In this document: positions 27,857 to 35,385 of the stretch, in pieces | Position numbering within the stretch: the first letter of the stretch is position 1 | How the letters are laid out: each line of letters begins with the position of its first letter | Source of the DNA: Hyphomicrobiales bacterium | Lineage (GTDB): Bacteria; Pseudomonadota; Alphaproteobacteria; Rhizobiales; GCA-2746425 | Length of the DNA stretch: 35,385 bases | Direction of reading: 5' to 3' | NCBI GenBank assembly: GCA_002746425.1 | Contig: NVXB01000001.1 | Location: 1-35,385, forward strand | The notes under the pieces: model-generated | Told to the model about the DNA's origin: nothing | Seen by the model: only the letters and a program-made list of their open reading frames with translations | Database searches by the model: none | Made by a program: the position numbers and the translations under genes

Positions 27857-28920
27857 TCTTTATCCTTTTCTATATATTTAATTGCAGTTTGTAATCCTTG
27901 ATTAATCGCCTGATCCATATCAATATAAGTATATTTGCCGCATCTACCAACATGTGTAACATTTTCGTCACCTTTAGCATATTCTACATATTTTTTATAA
28001 CGTTCAGTATTATAACCATCTGGATCTTTAACTGGATAATATCTTTCACCATTATTCATATCAGCATCACATGGATATTCTGCAATTGCAGATGCTCTCC
28101 ATGTAATTCTATCGCCCCTAATAAATTTATCCCACCATGAGTTATTGCTGGATAATTCAGTATAATAAGCAGTTCTTGTAGCACCAAGCACAGTTGTATT
28201 ATTGATAACAAATACACCTTCAACAGGAGCTTCAGCATAATGAACTTCCCGAAATTTAACTGAACGCCATTCTAATGCGCTGAATCTGTTGTTGTAAAAT
28301 TCATCAATTGGCATTGCGCTGAAAACATGATCATATTCCCACATAATTCTATGTTTACCCATACAATCGTTTTTAATGTTTGAATTAAGAAATAGTGTAA
28401 TATTTTCATGGTTAAGCATATTTTCAACGAGTTTAGTATATCCCTCTTTAGGCATTCCCTGATATTTATCAGTGAAATACTCGTCCGAATCATCGTCTCT
28501 AAATTTTAGTCGATTTTTGACACTGCTGCTTAATTTATCCCATGAAATATTCCACATCTTTTTAGTATACGGTTTAAAAAATATATCAAGTATTTCATCG
28601 GTTGTAAATCGTTTTTTTAAATCTTTATTTGGTGGTAGAGTGAAATATTCACCATTAAATTCAGCTTTTACTTTATGTCTATAATTATCTAATTCACAAA
28701 ATCTGTTAATGAATTTATAAACTTTTTCGTTATTAGTATGAAAAATGTGTGGACCGTACTTATGCATTCTTAAACCATTTCCACTACATTTATAATCATA
28801 AGCATTTCCAGCCACATGGTCACGTTTATCTACAATTTCTACGCTATATCCAGCTTCAGCCAATGTTCTAGCAATAGTAGCACCAGTAAAACCAGCACCA
28901 ATAATTAAGATTTTTTTCAT
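27853..28920 (-). CDS. glf: UDP-galactopyranose mutase
   Basis: 355 residues, normal length. FAD-binding IIGAGFTGATIA (GxGxxG), DKRDHVAGNAYD, LRMHKYGPHIFHTNN and the late QAINQGLQTAIKYI segment are typical of Glf. It converts UDP-galactopyranose to UDP-galactofuranose. It overlaps the glycosyltransferase-like gene upstream, which probably uses the product. Phage use could be virion glycan, DNA modification or changing the host surface. Confidence 0.92.
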   Translation of the reverse strand: MKKILIIGAGFTGATIARTLAEAGYSVEIVDKRDHVAGNAYDYKCSGNGLRMHKYGPHIFHTNNEKVYKFINRFCELDNYRHKVKAEFNGEYFTLPPNKDLKKRFTTDEILDIFFKPYTKKMWNISWDKLSSSVKNRLKFRDDDSDEYFTDKYQGMPKEGYTKLVENMLNHENITLFLNSNIKNDCMGKHRIMWEYDHVFSAMPIDEFYNNRFSALEWRSVKFREVHYAEAPVEGVFVINNTTVLGATRTAYYTELSSNNSWWDKFIRGDRITWRASAIAEYPCDADMNNGERYYPVKDPDGYNTERYKKYVEYAKGDENVTHVGRCGKYTYIDMDQAINQGLQTAIKYIEKDKE

Positions 28921-30008
28921 AATATAGCTCCTATTTCATCCTTTTGAGTATTTTTATCTAAAGGATGCGCCTCATATAAAGCTTCTTTTTGCATTGCAGC
29001 AAATTTAATTCTTCCCTCTTCAGACATTCCCTCGATATTTTCTGTAGTAATTTGAGCAATATTATTATTCTTGTAATAAACCTTCATTTCTGCTGGTTCA
29101 CCAATAAGAATAGATCCTGCATCAGCAACTTGATATGGTCTTGCACGCCACCATCCAGAACCAGTTTTAGTAATATTACCATCAGTATGGTAATATCCGG
29201 GCATGAGAATACCCCACTGGCTCATAAATTCTTCACACATATCTCCTTCTTTGAGACGTGGTGATTTATATTGTCCTCTAGCAGCACCATAACATTTGAC
29301 AGGCCAAGTTGCATGTTGTTTTTTCAACCATTTGCGTGTTTTACCCTGTACTAGAGAAGCAAAATTAAATTCTTGCTTTTTCTCAATATTGTTAGTAAAA
29401 TTACCCTCGCGGCCAAAATTGTTTTCTGGTTTACGATTAAGATGAAATGGATGTGGATTATAAACAAATAATTTATCTTCTCTCCAACCTAATTCCATGC
29501 GTGATAAATTGCCACCCTGATAAGCAGAAACAAGCATACGATTTTCACGTTCTTGTAAAATTTTCACTGCTTCAATATACGATTTACTATATAATTTGAC
29601 TTCCGATAAATCCTCAGTACCAGACCACATATTGAACAGATAATCTCTATAAGCAGATTCGTAATTTTTCTTTTCCAGTGTTTCACCATATTTGATAATG
29701 GATTTATAAATTGAGTCAAATTGCCAATCATCAAATGAAATAATACAATCTGGCCGTTGTGAAATAGCATATAAACCACCCCAAAGCTGCTGACAAAAAC
29801 CTGCAGGTGAATGGATATACACAATAACTTCATCGTATTCATGAAGACTTTCGCCTAAAATTACTGGGCGCTGATCTACAGTCCATCCCATGGCTTCTAA
29901 ACAATTAATAAGTGAATAATGAGATGGCACTACCTGAAGTTGTTGGTTTAAATAATGATCTCTCTTAGTTTGAAGAGTATTAAAACCTGTAATTAAAATT
30001 TTCTTCAT
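28917..30008 (-). CDS. Glycosyltransferase-like protein beside glf
   Basis: 363 residues. It starts MKKILITGFNTLQTKRDHYL, with EAMGWTVDQRPVILGESLHE, VIVYIHSPAGFCQQLWGGLY and RPDCIISFDDWQ, resembling GT-B-type phage glycosyltransferases. No exact family. The tight coupling with glf (4-base overlap) suggests a galactofuranosyltransferase; this is inference. Confidence 0.6.
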   Translation of the reverse strand: MKKILITGFNTLQTKRDHYLNQQLQVVPSHYSLINCLEAMGWTVDQRPVILGESLHEYDEVIVYIHSPAGFCQQLWGGLYAISQRPDCIISFDDWQFDSIYKSIIKYGETLEKKNYESAYRDYLFNMWSGTEDLSEVKLYSKSYIEAVKILQERENRMLVSAYQGGNLSRMELGWREDKLFVYNPHPFHLNRKPENNFGREGNFTNNIEKKQEFNFASLVQGKTRKWLKKQHATWPVKCYGAARGQYKSPRLKEGDMCEEFMSQWGILMPGYYHTDGNITKTGSGWWRARPYQVADAGSILIGEPAEMKVYYKNNNIAQITTENIEGMSEEGRIKFAAMQKEALYEAHPLDKNTQKDEIGAIL

Positions 30009-30217
30009 GGGTGATTATCCTCAAAAATTTCTATGATATCTTTCAAATCCTTTAATTCTCTATGAAATGCATCAATATTGCGCTCTTTTGATATAGGATG
30101 AGAGTGATTTGCCCCAAAGCGCTGCATTTTTGCATATGCCATAATTACTTCGGCACATTCTTCAGCAATATGCGCCATACGGCCTTCATAGGTTTTTGGT
30201 AAATATTTTTCAATCAT
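30005..30217 (-). CDS. Short MazG-like protein
   Basis: 70 residues. HIAEECAEVIMAYAKMQRFG and ELKDLKDIIEIFED carry the EExxE and E..D positions of the MazG fold in its shortest form. Likely a nucleotide pyrophosphohydrolase, second in this region after 27341-27856. It overlaps neighbours by a few bases. Confidence 0.7.
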   Translation of the reverse strand: MIEKYLPKTYEGRMAHIAEECAEVIMAYAKMQRFGANHSHPISKERNIDAFHRELKDLKDIIEIFEDNHP

Positions 30218-30440
30218 AAATTTTTAAATCCTTTAAACTATCTGGTAAAACAAATTCGTGGTCATAAAACAATTCTTTATATTCGGCGCCGGGAAATTTT
30301 TCACCCAGTGATAATCCATCCTTAAAGGTAAGATGTTTATCCTCATCTGCAAATCTTAACAAATCATTTAGATACATACCAGTGTATCCAGTGGTTTTTA
30401 CTACAGTGATCACCATATGGTTTTTCTGAGTTTCAGACAT
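30210..30440 (-). CDS. Hypothetical small protein
   Basis: 76 residues, no recognised domain (GMYLNDLLRFADEDKHLTFK). It overlaps the peptide deformylase end by 31 bases, so it is translated with it. Confidence 0.6.
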   Translation of the reverse strand: MSETQKNHMVITVVKTTGYTGMYLNDLLRFADEDKHLTFKDGLSLGEKFPGAEYKELFYDHEFVLPDSLKDLKIYD

Positions 30441-30895
30441 TTCTTTTGCGCCATTTCTCTATGATATCTAGTAGCTCTATCGGTATAGATAATTCCATTT
30501 AGATGATCATACTCATGTTGAATAATTCTAGATGTCATCCCAGTATATTTTTCTGTTTTCACTTCGCCATTGGGAAGAGTAAAACGCATTCTAATATGTT
30601 CCGGGCGTTTAATTTTAATTATAAGATTAGGAAATGATAAACATCCCTCATCCATGTAAACTTCTTTTTTACTATAATCTACAATAATAGGATTGTACAT
30701 AACTAAAATAGGATTACTTCTAATTACAAAACATCTATGTGGTAAACCTACCTGATTTGCAGCTAAACCGACTCCACTAGTATTCATTAACGATTCAGCA
30801 ATATCTTTAGCGAATTGAATCGGATCTATAGGAGGATTATTAAAATTAAATTCTGGAGAGATTTCTCTTAAAAGCTTGTTAGTTTCGTCTATCAT
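30410..30895 (-). CDS. def: Peptide deformylase
   Basis: 161 residues from the ATG at 30895, which overlaps the previous stop (ATGA); an ATG at 30901 is possible. All three metal motifs are intact: GVGLAANQVG, EGCLSFP and HEYDHLNG. It removes formyl from the initiator Met of new proteins. Compact phage deformylases are known from cyanophages and vibriophages. It pairs logically with the initiator-type tRNA at 16259. Confidence 0.92.
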   Translation of the reverse strand: MIDETNKLLREISPEFNFNNPPIDPIQFAKDIAESLMNTSGVGLAANQVGLPHRCFVIRSNPILVMYNPIIVDYSKKEVYMDEGCLSFPNLIIKIKRPEHIRMRFTLPNGEVKTEKYTGMTSRIIQHEYDHLNGIIYTDRATRYHREMAQKKCLKLRKTIW

Positions 30896-31122
30896 GTACA
30901 TACTAATGCATTCTTTTCTTCTAAAATTTCTACTTTGCTTAATAAGGTTATTTCATCGGATTTCAAATCATGATAACCATATTTTTTAACATCCATATCA
31001 TAAAATAATGAACCACCCATATTTTGAGCAACTAAATGCATTGTATTTCTCATTATACTGCATTTTTCACTATTCTCTTCATTTAAAAATTTTTTCAATA
31101 ATTTCTTAATATCTTCTGGCAT
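30892..31122 (-). CDS. Hypothetical small protein
   Basis: 76 residues from the ATG at 31122, one base after the gp46 stop with GAGGTATAAA before it. Helical, charged (PEDIKKLLKKFLNEENSEKC), no family recognised. Confidence 0.65.
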   Translation of the reverse strand: MPEDIKKLLKKFLNEENSEKCSIMRNTMHLVAQNMGGSLFYDMDVKKYGYHDLKSDEITLLSKVEILEEKNALVCT

Positions 31123-31123
31123 T

Positions 31124-32836
31124 TTATACCTCTTCATATGTGGTGAAATTCTTTACTAATTCTGCCTTTATAGTTTTATCAAACAACTGTCTATTCTTGA
31201 TATCTTCGGAATGTGAAATAATAATTGTATTAGTTTGATCGAATTCACTTAAAATATTTTCTAAATTATCAACATTGTCAACATCCAGGCCATCCATAAG
31301 TTCATCAATTATCAAAAGATTACATGCTACTGAATTTTTCATTTTGGCTATATCTCTCATAGCAAGAAGAATAGAAAAATCAATACGTTTTTTCTGACCT
31401 TCAGAAAATGAATTGTAACTAAATTTGTCTCTATGTCTTGATTTAATAGTCTCATTGAACGATGAATCCAATTCAAATGAAACAAACATATCAAATTTCT
31501 CTAAATAAGAATTAATATGTTGATTAAGAAGAGGAATATACTTATTGATAATTACACTCTTGATGCCATTATCTTTCAATATTTTTTGGCAATTGACATA
31601 ATTTTCAGCAATTCTTTTATGCTTATCATATTTTTTATTTTCTAATGTAATTTCCCTTTTTAATGCATCTAATTTGATTGTAGAAACTTCCGATTTTACT
31701 TTATTCTTAAGTTTATCAATACGCTCATTCATTTCTTCTACAGTGGTGATCATGCTGTTTAGCATAGTTTTTTTAACAGAAGTATTTGATTTTATTGCAC
31801 TAATGTCATCTTTAGATTTTTTAATTTCGTCAAATATATTATTACACTTAGTAAGATTAGTGTCTATTTTTGGTATTTTTAAATCTAATTCAGATATTGA
31901 TTTATTATTTTCCTCAACAATGGAAGCTTTATATTCAAATGTAATATCCTGTTTACATGTTGGACAGTCATCATTGCTATCAATAAATGTTATGGTTTTC
32001 TTAAGTATGTCTATTTTTGTAATAATAGCGGTTTTCTTTTTATTCAAAGCCAGAATTTTATCTACAACTTCTCCTTCAGATACAGGAAAAGAGTCTTTAA
32101 TTTTTAGAAGCTCTTTTTCTTCTTCTACAAGTTTTTTAAGTTCGTTATTAAGAGCTGTTGTTTTGTCTCTTTTAATATCTCTAGCAGCAATAATAGATTG
32201 TATTTCTTCATTAGAATTGATAGATTGTTCTTCAATCATTTCATTCATAGTTTTGATTGAACTTTTCAATGATTGAACTTTAATATTGATATCCGCTAAT
32301 TCAGCCTTGTTAATATCATTTTTTGATTTAAGCAATAAAGACATTTTAGAAAAAACGTGAAGATCAAGAAGATCCTCAATGACTTCTCTCCTATGTGCAG
32401 CTTGTAATTTCATAAATGGCATGAACGCAGCAGAACCAAGAACTACAACTTGTGTAAAACTCTTATAATTCATGTTGAGAATGTTTTTTTCTAAGTTTTT
32501 CTGATAATCTCTTACATCTCCAGTTTGAGGAATAAGCTCGCCATCTTTATAAATTTCAAATAAGTTGGGTGAAATTCCTCTAATGACTTTATATTCATTA
32601 AATTCAAATTCAACAACTAAATTCTTCTTATTAATAGAATTTATAAGCTGTCCTTTATTCAAATCTTTATATGTTCTACCAAACAAAGCAAAAGTAATAG
32701 CATCAATAATAGTAGATTTACCATGACCAGATTTACCTACTACCAAAAGATTACTGTTTTCTTTTAAATCGAATTCTTGAAATGTGTTACCAACAGAAAA
32801 TAAATTCTTGAATTTAACACTTTTTGCATTAATCAT
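31124..32836 (-). CDS. 46: Recombination nuclease subunit gp46 (SbcC/Rad50-like)
   Basis: 570 residues, T4 gp46 size. Walker A GKSGHGKST (34-42), coiled coils flanking a zinc hook CPTCKQD near residue 295, ABC signature FSEGQKKR and Walker B LLIIDELMDGLD. With gp47 it resects DNA ends in phage recombination-dependent replication. It overlaps gp47 by 4 bases. Confidence 0.93.
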   Translation of the reverse strand: MINAKSVKFKNLFSVGNTFQEFDLKENSNLLVVGKSGHGKSTIIDAITFALFGRTYKDLNKGQLINSINKKNLVVEFEFNEYKVIRGISPNLFEIYKDGELIPQTGDVRDYQKNLEKNILNMNYKSFTQVVVLGSAAFMPFMKLQAAHRREVIEDLLDLHVFSKMSLLLKSKNDINKAELADINIKVQSLKSSIKTMNEMIEEQSINSNEEIQSIIAARDIKRDKTTALNNELKKLVEEEKELLKIKDSFPVSEGEVVDKILALNKKKTAIITKIDILKKTITFIDSNDDCPTCKQDITFEYKASIVEENNKSISELDLKIPKIDTNLTKCNNIFDEIKKSKDDISAIKSNTSVKKTMLNSMITTVEEMNERIDKLKNKVKSEVSTIKLDALKREITLENKKYDKHKRIAENYVNCQKILKDNGIKSVIINKYIPLLNQHINSYLEKFDMFVSFELDSSFNETIKSRHRDKFSYNSFSEGQKKRIDFSILLAMRDIAKMKNSVACNLLIIDELMDGLDVDNVDNLENILSEFDQTNTIIISHSEDIKNRQLFDKTIKAELVKNFTTYEEV

Positions 32837-33843
32837 ATAGACATCGCTTCCAAATAAATTTCATCAATTATTTTATGTACTTCTTCATGACGAATATCAT
32901 CCATAGCTACAATGTACTCTTTGATAATATCTGAAGTATCTTCTACTTCTACATTAGATAATTCTATATCAGAGACAGAGCTTTTTGTTTCAGAAGCTTT
33001 TATATTATAACCCATTTCTTCTAAAGATGACACAGTTTTATCATAATGTGTTCTAGATTCTATGCCAGAAGAGTGAAGTTTAATCATTTTATTTTTAAAT
33101 TTAGAAAAATCAATATCTTCATTTTCATAATAAACATTTTCAAACATGGTATGAGGATTTTTGATAAATGTAAGTTCAAGAGTGTTGCTATCAAACACAT
33201 GAAAGCCTTTTTGATCATCTACATCAATCCAAGTATGTTGAGTAGGCGCTCCTAAATATGTAATATTGTCTTTACTAGATTTAGTGTGATAATGGCCTGA
33301 AAATACCTTTTCAAATTTACTGAAAATTTTAGATTTCATACCATATTTAGCAGTCTGAGCTTTATTTAATTTGAAACCAGCTAGCTCCAGATGACCCATC
33401 AGGACAGTTTCTTTAGAACTCTTAATGATTTTATATGTAGCTTCAGCATTGTTCTTATGGATCCAGGGAAGTAATAAAATATTATCAATAACAGCAGCTT
33501 CTTCATGTACGGTAATATTTTTATATTCACTTAATACCAACTTAGGCGTATTTACAGAGCTGCTATTTTTATAATAAATATCATGGTTTCCTAAAATAAT
33601 ATCCATCCGCAAACCAGTTTTTTCTAATGGTTTAAAGAAATATTCTTTAGCATTTGTTAATGTATCTGTATCAATTTTCTTTCTAGAATGAAACACATCA
33701 CCTAGATGTATAATCCCATCTATATCATTTTTTTCAATATATGGGAAAAAAATATCATTAAAAAAGAGTTTCATATTTTCATGAAACTCTTTAGAATCAT
33801 TCTGTAAACCAAAATGAGTATCTGTTATAAGAATATATTTCAT
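32833..33843 (-). CDS. 47: Recombination nuclease subunit gp47 (SbcD/Mre11-like)
   Basis: 336 residues, T4 gp47 size. Calcineurin-type motifs DTHFG, HLGDVFH, LGNHDIY, MGHLE and SGHYHTK are all present. It is the nuclease partner of gp46. Upstream is a 50-residue gene, then gp55, as in T4. Confidence 0.93.
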   Translation of the reverse strand: MKYILITDTHFGLQNDSKEFHENMKLFFNDIFFPYIEKNDIDGIIHLGDVFHSRKKIDTDTLTNAKEYFFKPLEKTGLRMDIILGNHDIYYKNSSSVNTPKLVLSEYKNITVHEEAAVIDNILLLPWIHKNNAEATYKIIKSSKETVLMGHLELAGFKLNKAQTAKYGMKSKIFSKFEKVFSGHYHTKSSKDNITYLGAPTQHTWIDVDDQKGFHVFDSNTLELTFIKNPHTMFENVYYENEDIDFSKFKNKMIKLHSSGIESRTHYDKTVSSLEEMGYNIKASETKSSVSDIELSNVEVEDTSDIIKEYIVAMDDIRHEEVHKIIDEIYLEAMSI

Positions 33844-33992
33844 AAGAACCTTTTCAAAATTTCTTCACAATATTTCTTAGTAGCTCTTAGACGAGCAATT
33901 AAATTGAATTTTTCAGTAGCATTGGCATTTTCAATTCTATCACCCATATCTCTGATCATTATAGGTACTAACTGTTTTTCATCATTTTTCAT
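33840..33992 (-). CDS. Small protein between gp55 and gp47
   Basis: 50 residues (KNDEKQLVPIMIRDMGDRIE and onward), helical and charged. Its ATG overlaps the gp55 end and its TGA overlaps the gp47 start, so it is surely translated in the operon. T4 also has small genes in this region, but homology is not evident. Confidence 0.7.
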   Translation of the reverse strand: MKNDEKQLVPIMIRDMGDRIENANATEKFNLIARLRATKKYCEEILKRFL

Positions 33993-34542
33993 TATTCACC
34001 TCAAAATTTGACATTTCTTTTTCTTTTTGTTTCTGTTTCTGTTTCTTCTTTTTTTCTTTCTTTTTGCCCTCAAAATCATCTACAAACGATGTATCCATAT
34101 CCGCTTGTGATGATTCAGTGAATGTTTGTCCAGCAACACGGGCATCATGATTGTGATTTCTAAGAGATTTATATTTAAAATATCGCTGTTCGGCTTCAAT
34201 ATTTATAACATTTATGAAAGCATTCCATGCGATTTGGCTAAAATATGCGAAAGGATTTGGCACTTCTACATTGATGTTATATTTCTTTTTATTTAAAGCA
34301 TTAATACAAGCAATAGTAGCATCACCTTTCATGTCATCTAAATAACTATAACCAGCGAAATTGCCAGATGATCCTAATCTACGAATAATTTGTATAATAG
34401 CTGTAACGACAATTTTTGGAATTTCTTCTTCATTTGAGGCATACCAGGCAACTAAATTACGATGCAATTCTTGTCCATTTACGTAATCTCTGGATTGATC
34501 TCTATTTTTTATTCTTGTTCTTTTTTTCTTTACTACTGCCAT
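33982..34542 (-). CDS. 55: Late-transcription sigma factor (gp55-like)
   Basis: 186 residues, T4 gp55 size. YVNGQELHRNLVAWYAS, GNFAGYSYLDDMKGDATIAC, NPFAYFSQIAWNAFINVI and QRYFKYKSLRNH align with gp55. It replaces sigma70 at TATAAATA late promoters with the clamp gp45 as activator; candidate late promoters are found in this window. A lysine-rich stretch (KKKEKKKKQKQKQKEKE) precedes the C-terminus, where T4 has its clamp-binding tail. Start preceded by AAGGGAAAATGA. Confidence 0.9.
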   Translation of the reverse strand: MAVVKKKRTRIKNRDQSRDYVNGQELHRNLVAWYASNEEEIPKIVVTAIIQIIRRLGSSGNFAGYSYLDDMKGDATIACINALNKKKYNINVEVPNPFAYFSQIAWNAFINVINIEAEQRYFKYKSLRNHNHDARVAGQTFTESSQADMDTSFVDDFEGKKKEKKKKQKQKQKEKEMSNFEVNNEK

Positions 34543-34879
34543 TCATTTTCCCTTTAGACCATGTTAAATATGATTTATTAAAATCTTCTGAATATATTTG
34601 CATTGGATCTTTCCATATGAAATAATGTGATATATATTGCATGATGTTTTTATTTTTACACTCTTCCATGTAGGAAGGATTATTAATAATAAATTGAAAT
34701 AATTTTGCAAAAAATACAGTTGATAGCAAATACGATACTATCAAGTTCATAATATATAACACAATTCCAAGCATTAATATACTATAAAAAGCGACTGGCA
34801 GAACTAATAATCCTATCATATTAATAGCAACTAATATTACTATAGCAAATGGTGATACTAAATATTCAATATATTTCAT
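34502..34879 (-). CDS. Small membrane protein (about three helices)
   Basis: 125 residues. Hydrophobic stretches near residues 8-30, 32-55 and 57-70, then a soluble C-part ending in a very basic tail (KEKKNKNKK). It overlaps the gp55 start by 41 bases. First gene after the minus-strand promoter at 34955-34983. Confidence 0.7.
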   Translation of the reverse strand: MKYIEYLVSPFAIVILVAINMIGLLVLPVAFYSILMLGIVLYIMNLIVSYLLSTVFFAKLFQFIINNPSYMEECKNKNIMQYISHYFIWKDPMQIYSEDFNKSYLTWSKGKMNGSSKEKKNKNKK

Positions 34880-34948
34880 TATTTTTTCCTAAATTTATCA
34901 ATTTATACTCCTTTTCAAATAAATAAATCAAATAGTTTAATTCTATAG

Positions 34949-34977
34949 TGTACATTTATAAACTACTATGATATAAA
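34949..34977 (+). promoter_or_regulatory. Early-type promoter, plus strand (half of an interleaved pair)
   Basis: TGTACA (34949-34954), 17 bases, TATAAA (34972-34977). It points to the structured region at 34984-35385. It is interleaved with a minus-strand promoter through a 15-base perfect inverted repeat. Confidence 0.72.
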
Positions 34978-34983
34978 TGTACA
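34955..34983 (-). promoter_or_regulatory. Early-type promoter, minus strand (half of an interleaved pair)
   Basis: TGTACA (34978-34983), 17 bases, TATAAA (34955-34960) on the minus strand, driving the membrane-protein/gp55/gp47/gp46 operon. Both promoters share the same 35 bases. Confidence 0.72.
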
Positions 34984-35385
34984 CTAATTAATATGTTTCT
35001 ATCGGCTAGCTAGGCCAAATTATGATAGCATTGTAGTATTGACATACAGTCATAAGATATATGCAATTTATTCCTACGAAACGGGTCCTTAATTTATTAA
35101 GCAGAATGGGCAAAATAGATCAGCGCATTTTAAATAAAAAAATCTTTAAGAGATGGAAATACTTAAACCATCAGAAGCGATAATGTTGTGTAGTTATAGG
35201 CATTATCACAATTGCTTCCGCGCTTATAGGCGGTAGATAAAAAGTTAAAACGCAAAGCCTAGCTTTTCCTAACGGTTCTACTTATAACACAGTGACCCTC
35301 TTGTAAGACAAGACCCACTTAATCTCTTGCCTCCGGGCAAGGGAAGTAACTTCTTGAAGACAATAGGTTGGCTTAGAGAAGTCGA
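34984..35385 (+). ncRNA. Structured plus-strand RNA region, no coding capacity seen
   Basis: About 400 bases with no plausible gene but many helices: GATGG/CCATC (35153-35193 area); GAAGC-GATAATG with CATTATC-GCTTC near 35170-35220, plus a possible pseudoknot TTGTG/CACAA; TCTTG-TAAGA-CAAGA; CTTGCC-TCCG-GGCAAG, a C(UCCG)G tetraloop that is special only in plus-strand RNA; and ACTTCT/AGAAGT at the end. It is driven by the plus-strand promoter and may run past the window edge. Large phage RNAs such as ROOL or GOLLD are candidates by context, but I cannot identify it by sequence. Confidence 0.6.

Noticed and set aside
31674..32276. Plus-strand frame of 200 codons
   Set aside because: It is antisense to the gp46 coiled coils; low-complexity Ser/Leu/Ile content is the reverse of Lys/Asn/Glu-rich coding.

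Overview
The window looks like part of a large T4-related phage genome whose host is probably an alphaproteobacterium. Phage evidence: a very compact, AT-rich genome with nearly every gene on the minus strand, and the T4 replication/late-transcription block in T4 order (gp55 late sigma, gp47, gp46, then gp45, gp44, gp62, RegA). Host evidence: a two-piece (permuted) tmRNA of alphaproteobacterial type, a BA14K-like secreted protein (a Rhizobiales family), and a tRNA-His with A73 and no encoded G-1.

Layout in transcription order (right to left). 35.4-34.9 kb: a structured, apparently non-coding plus-strand region driven by one half of an interleaved bidirectional promoter. 34.9-30.0 kb: small membrane protein, gp55, gp47/gp46, peptide deformylase, MazG-like protein. 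30.0-24.6 kb: UDP-galactopyranose mutase with two glycosyltransferase-like proteins, nucleotide-pool enzymes, a DNA methyltransferase and a macro-domain protein. 24.5-22.0 kb: sliding clamp, clamp loader, zinc ribbon, RegA. 22.0-17.3 kb: small membrane proteins, an Fe-S (DinG/Rad3-like) helicase, a Lar-like protein, and a GC-richer two-gene cassette (DUF6745 plus partner) that looks acquired. 17.3-10.2 kb: small conserved phage proteins mixed with tRNAs, Thg1, the tmRNA, a YqeY protein, an Smr protein, and one probable structural gene with a T4-style late promoter inside an RBS-masking hairpin. 10.2-6.0 kb: small accessory genes and an HNH nuclease. 6.0-4.8 kb: a tRNA operon with five copies of a hairpin element containing CAGCAAAACAA; one copy encloses a clear circularly permuted tRNA (acceptor 3' half, CCA and a 9-nt linker before the 5' half), another a degenerate one. 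A 2H phosphoesterase gene lies in the same operon. 4.7-1.8 kb: 2OG oxygenase, RlaP-type nucleotidyltransferase, BA14K protein, repeat protein, DUF4326. 1.8-0 kb: a vWA protein fused in frame to the C-terminal half of a GC-rich galE, which is either a real recombinant or a chimeric contig end.

How it may work together: the replication core and late sigma form the phage backbone; early-type promoters (TGTACA-N17-TATATT) drive short accessory operons. Translation functions are over-represented (ten or more tRNAs, an initiator-type tRNA, tmRNA, peptide deformylase, Thg1, YqeY). RNA-end chemistry genes (2H phosphoesterase, RlaP, Thg1, macro domain) sit with permuted tRNAs, which suggests, as inference only, a phage-encoded tRNA maturation or repair pathway.
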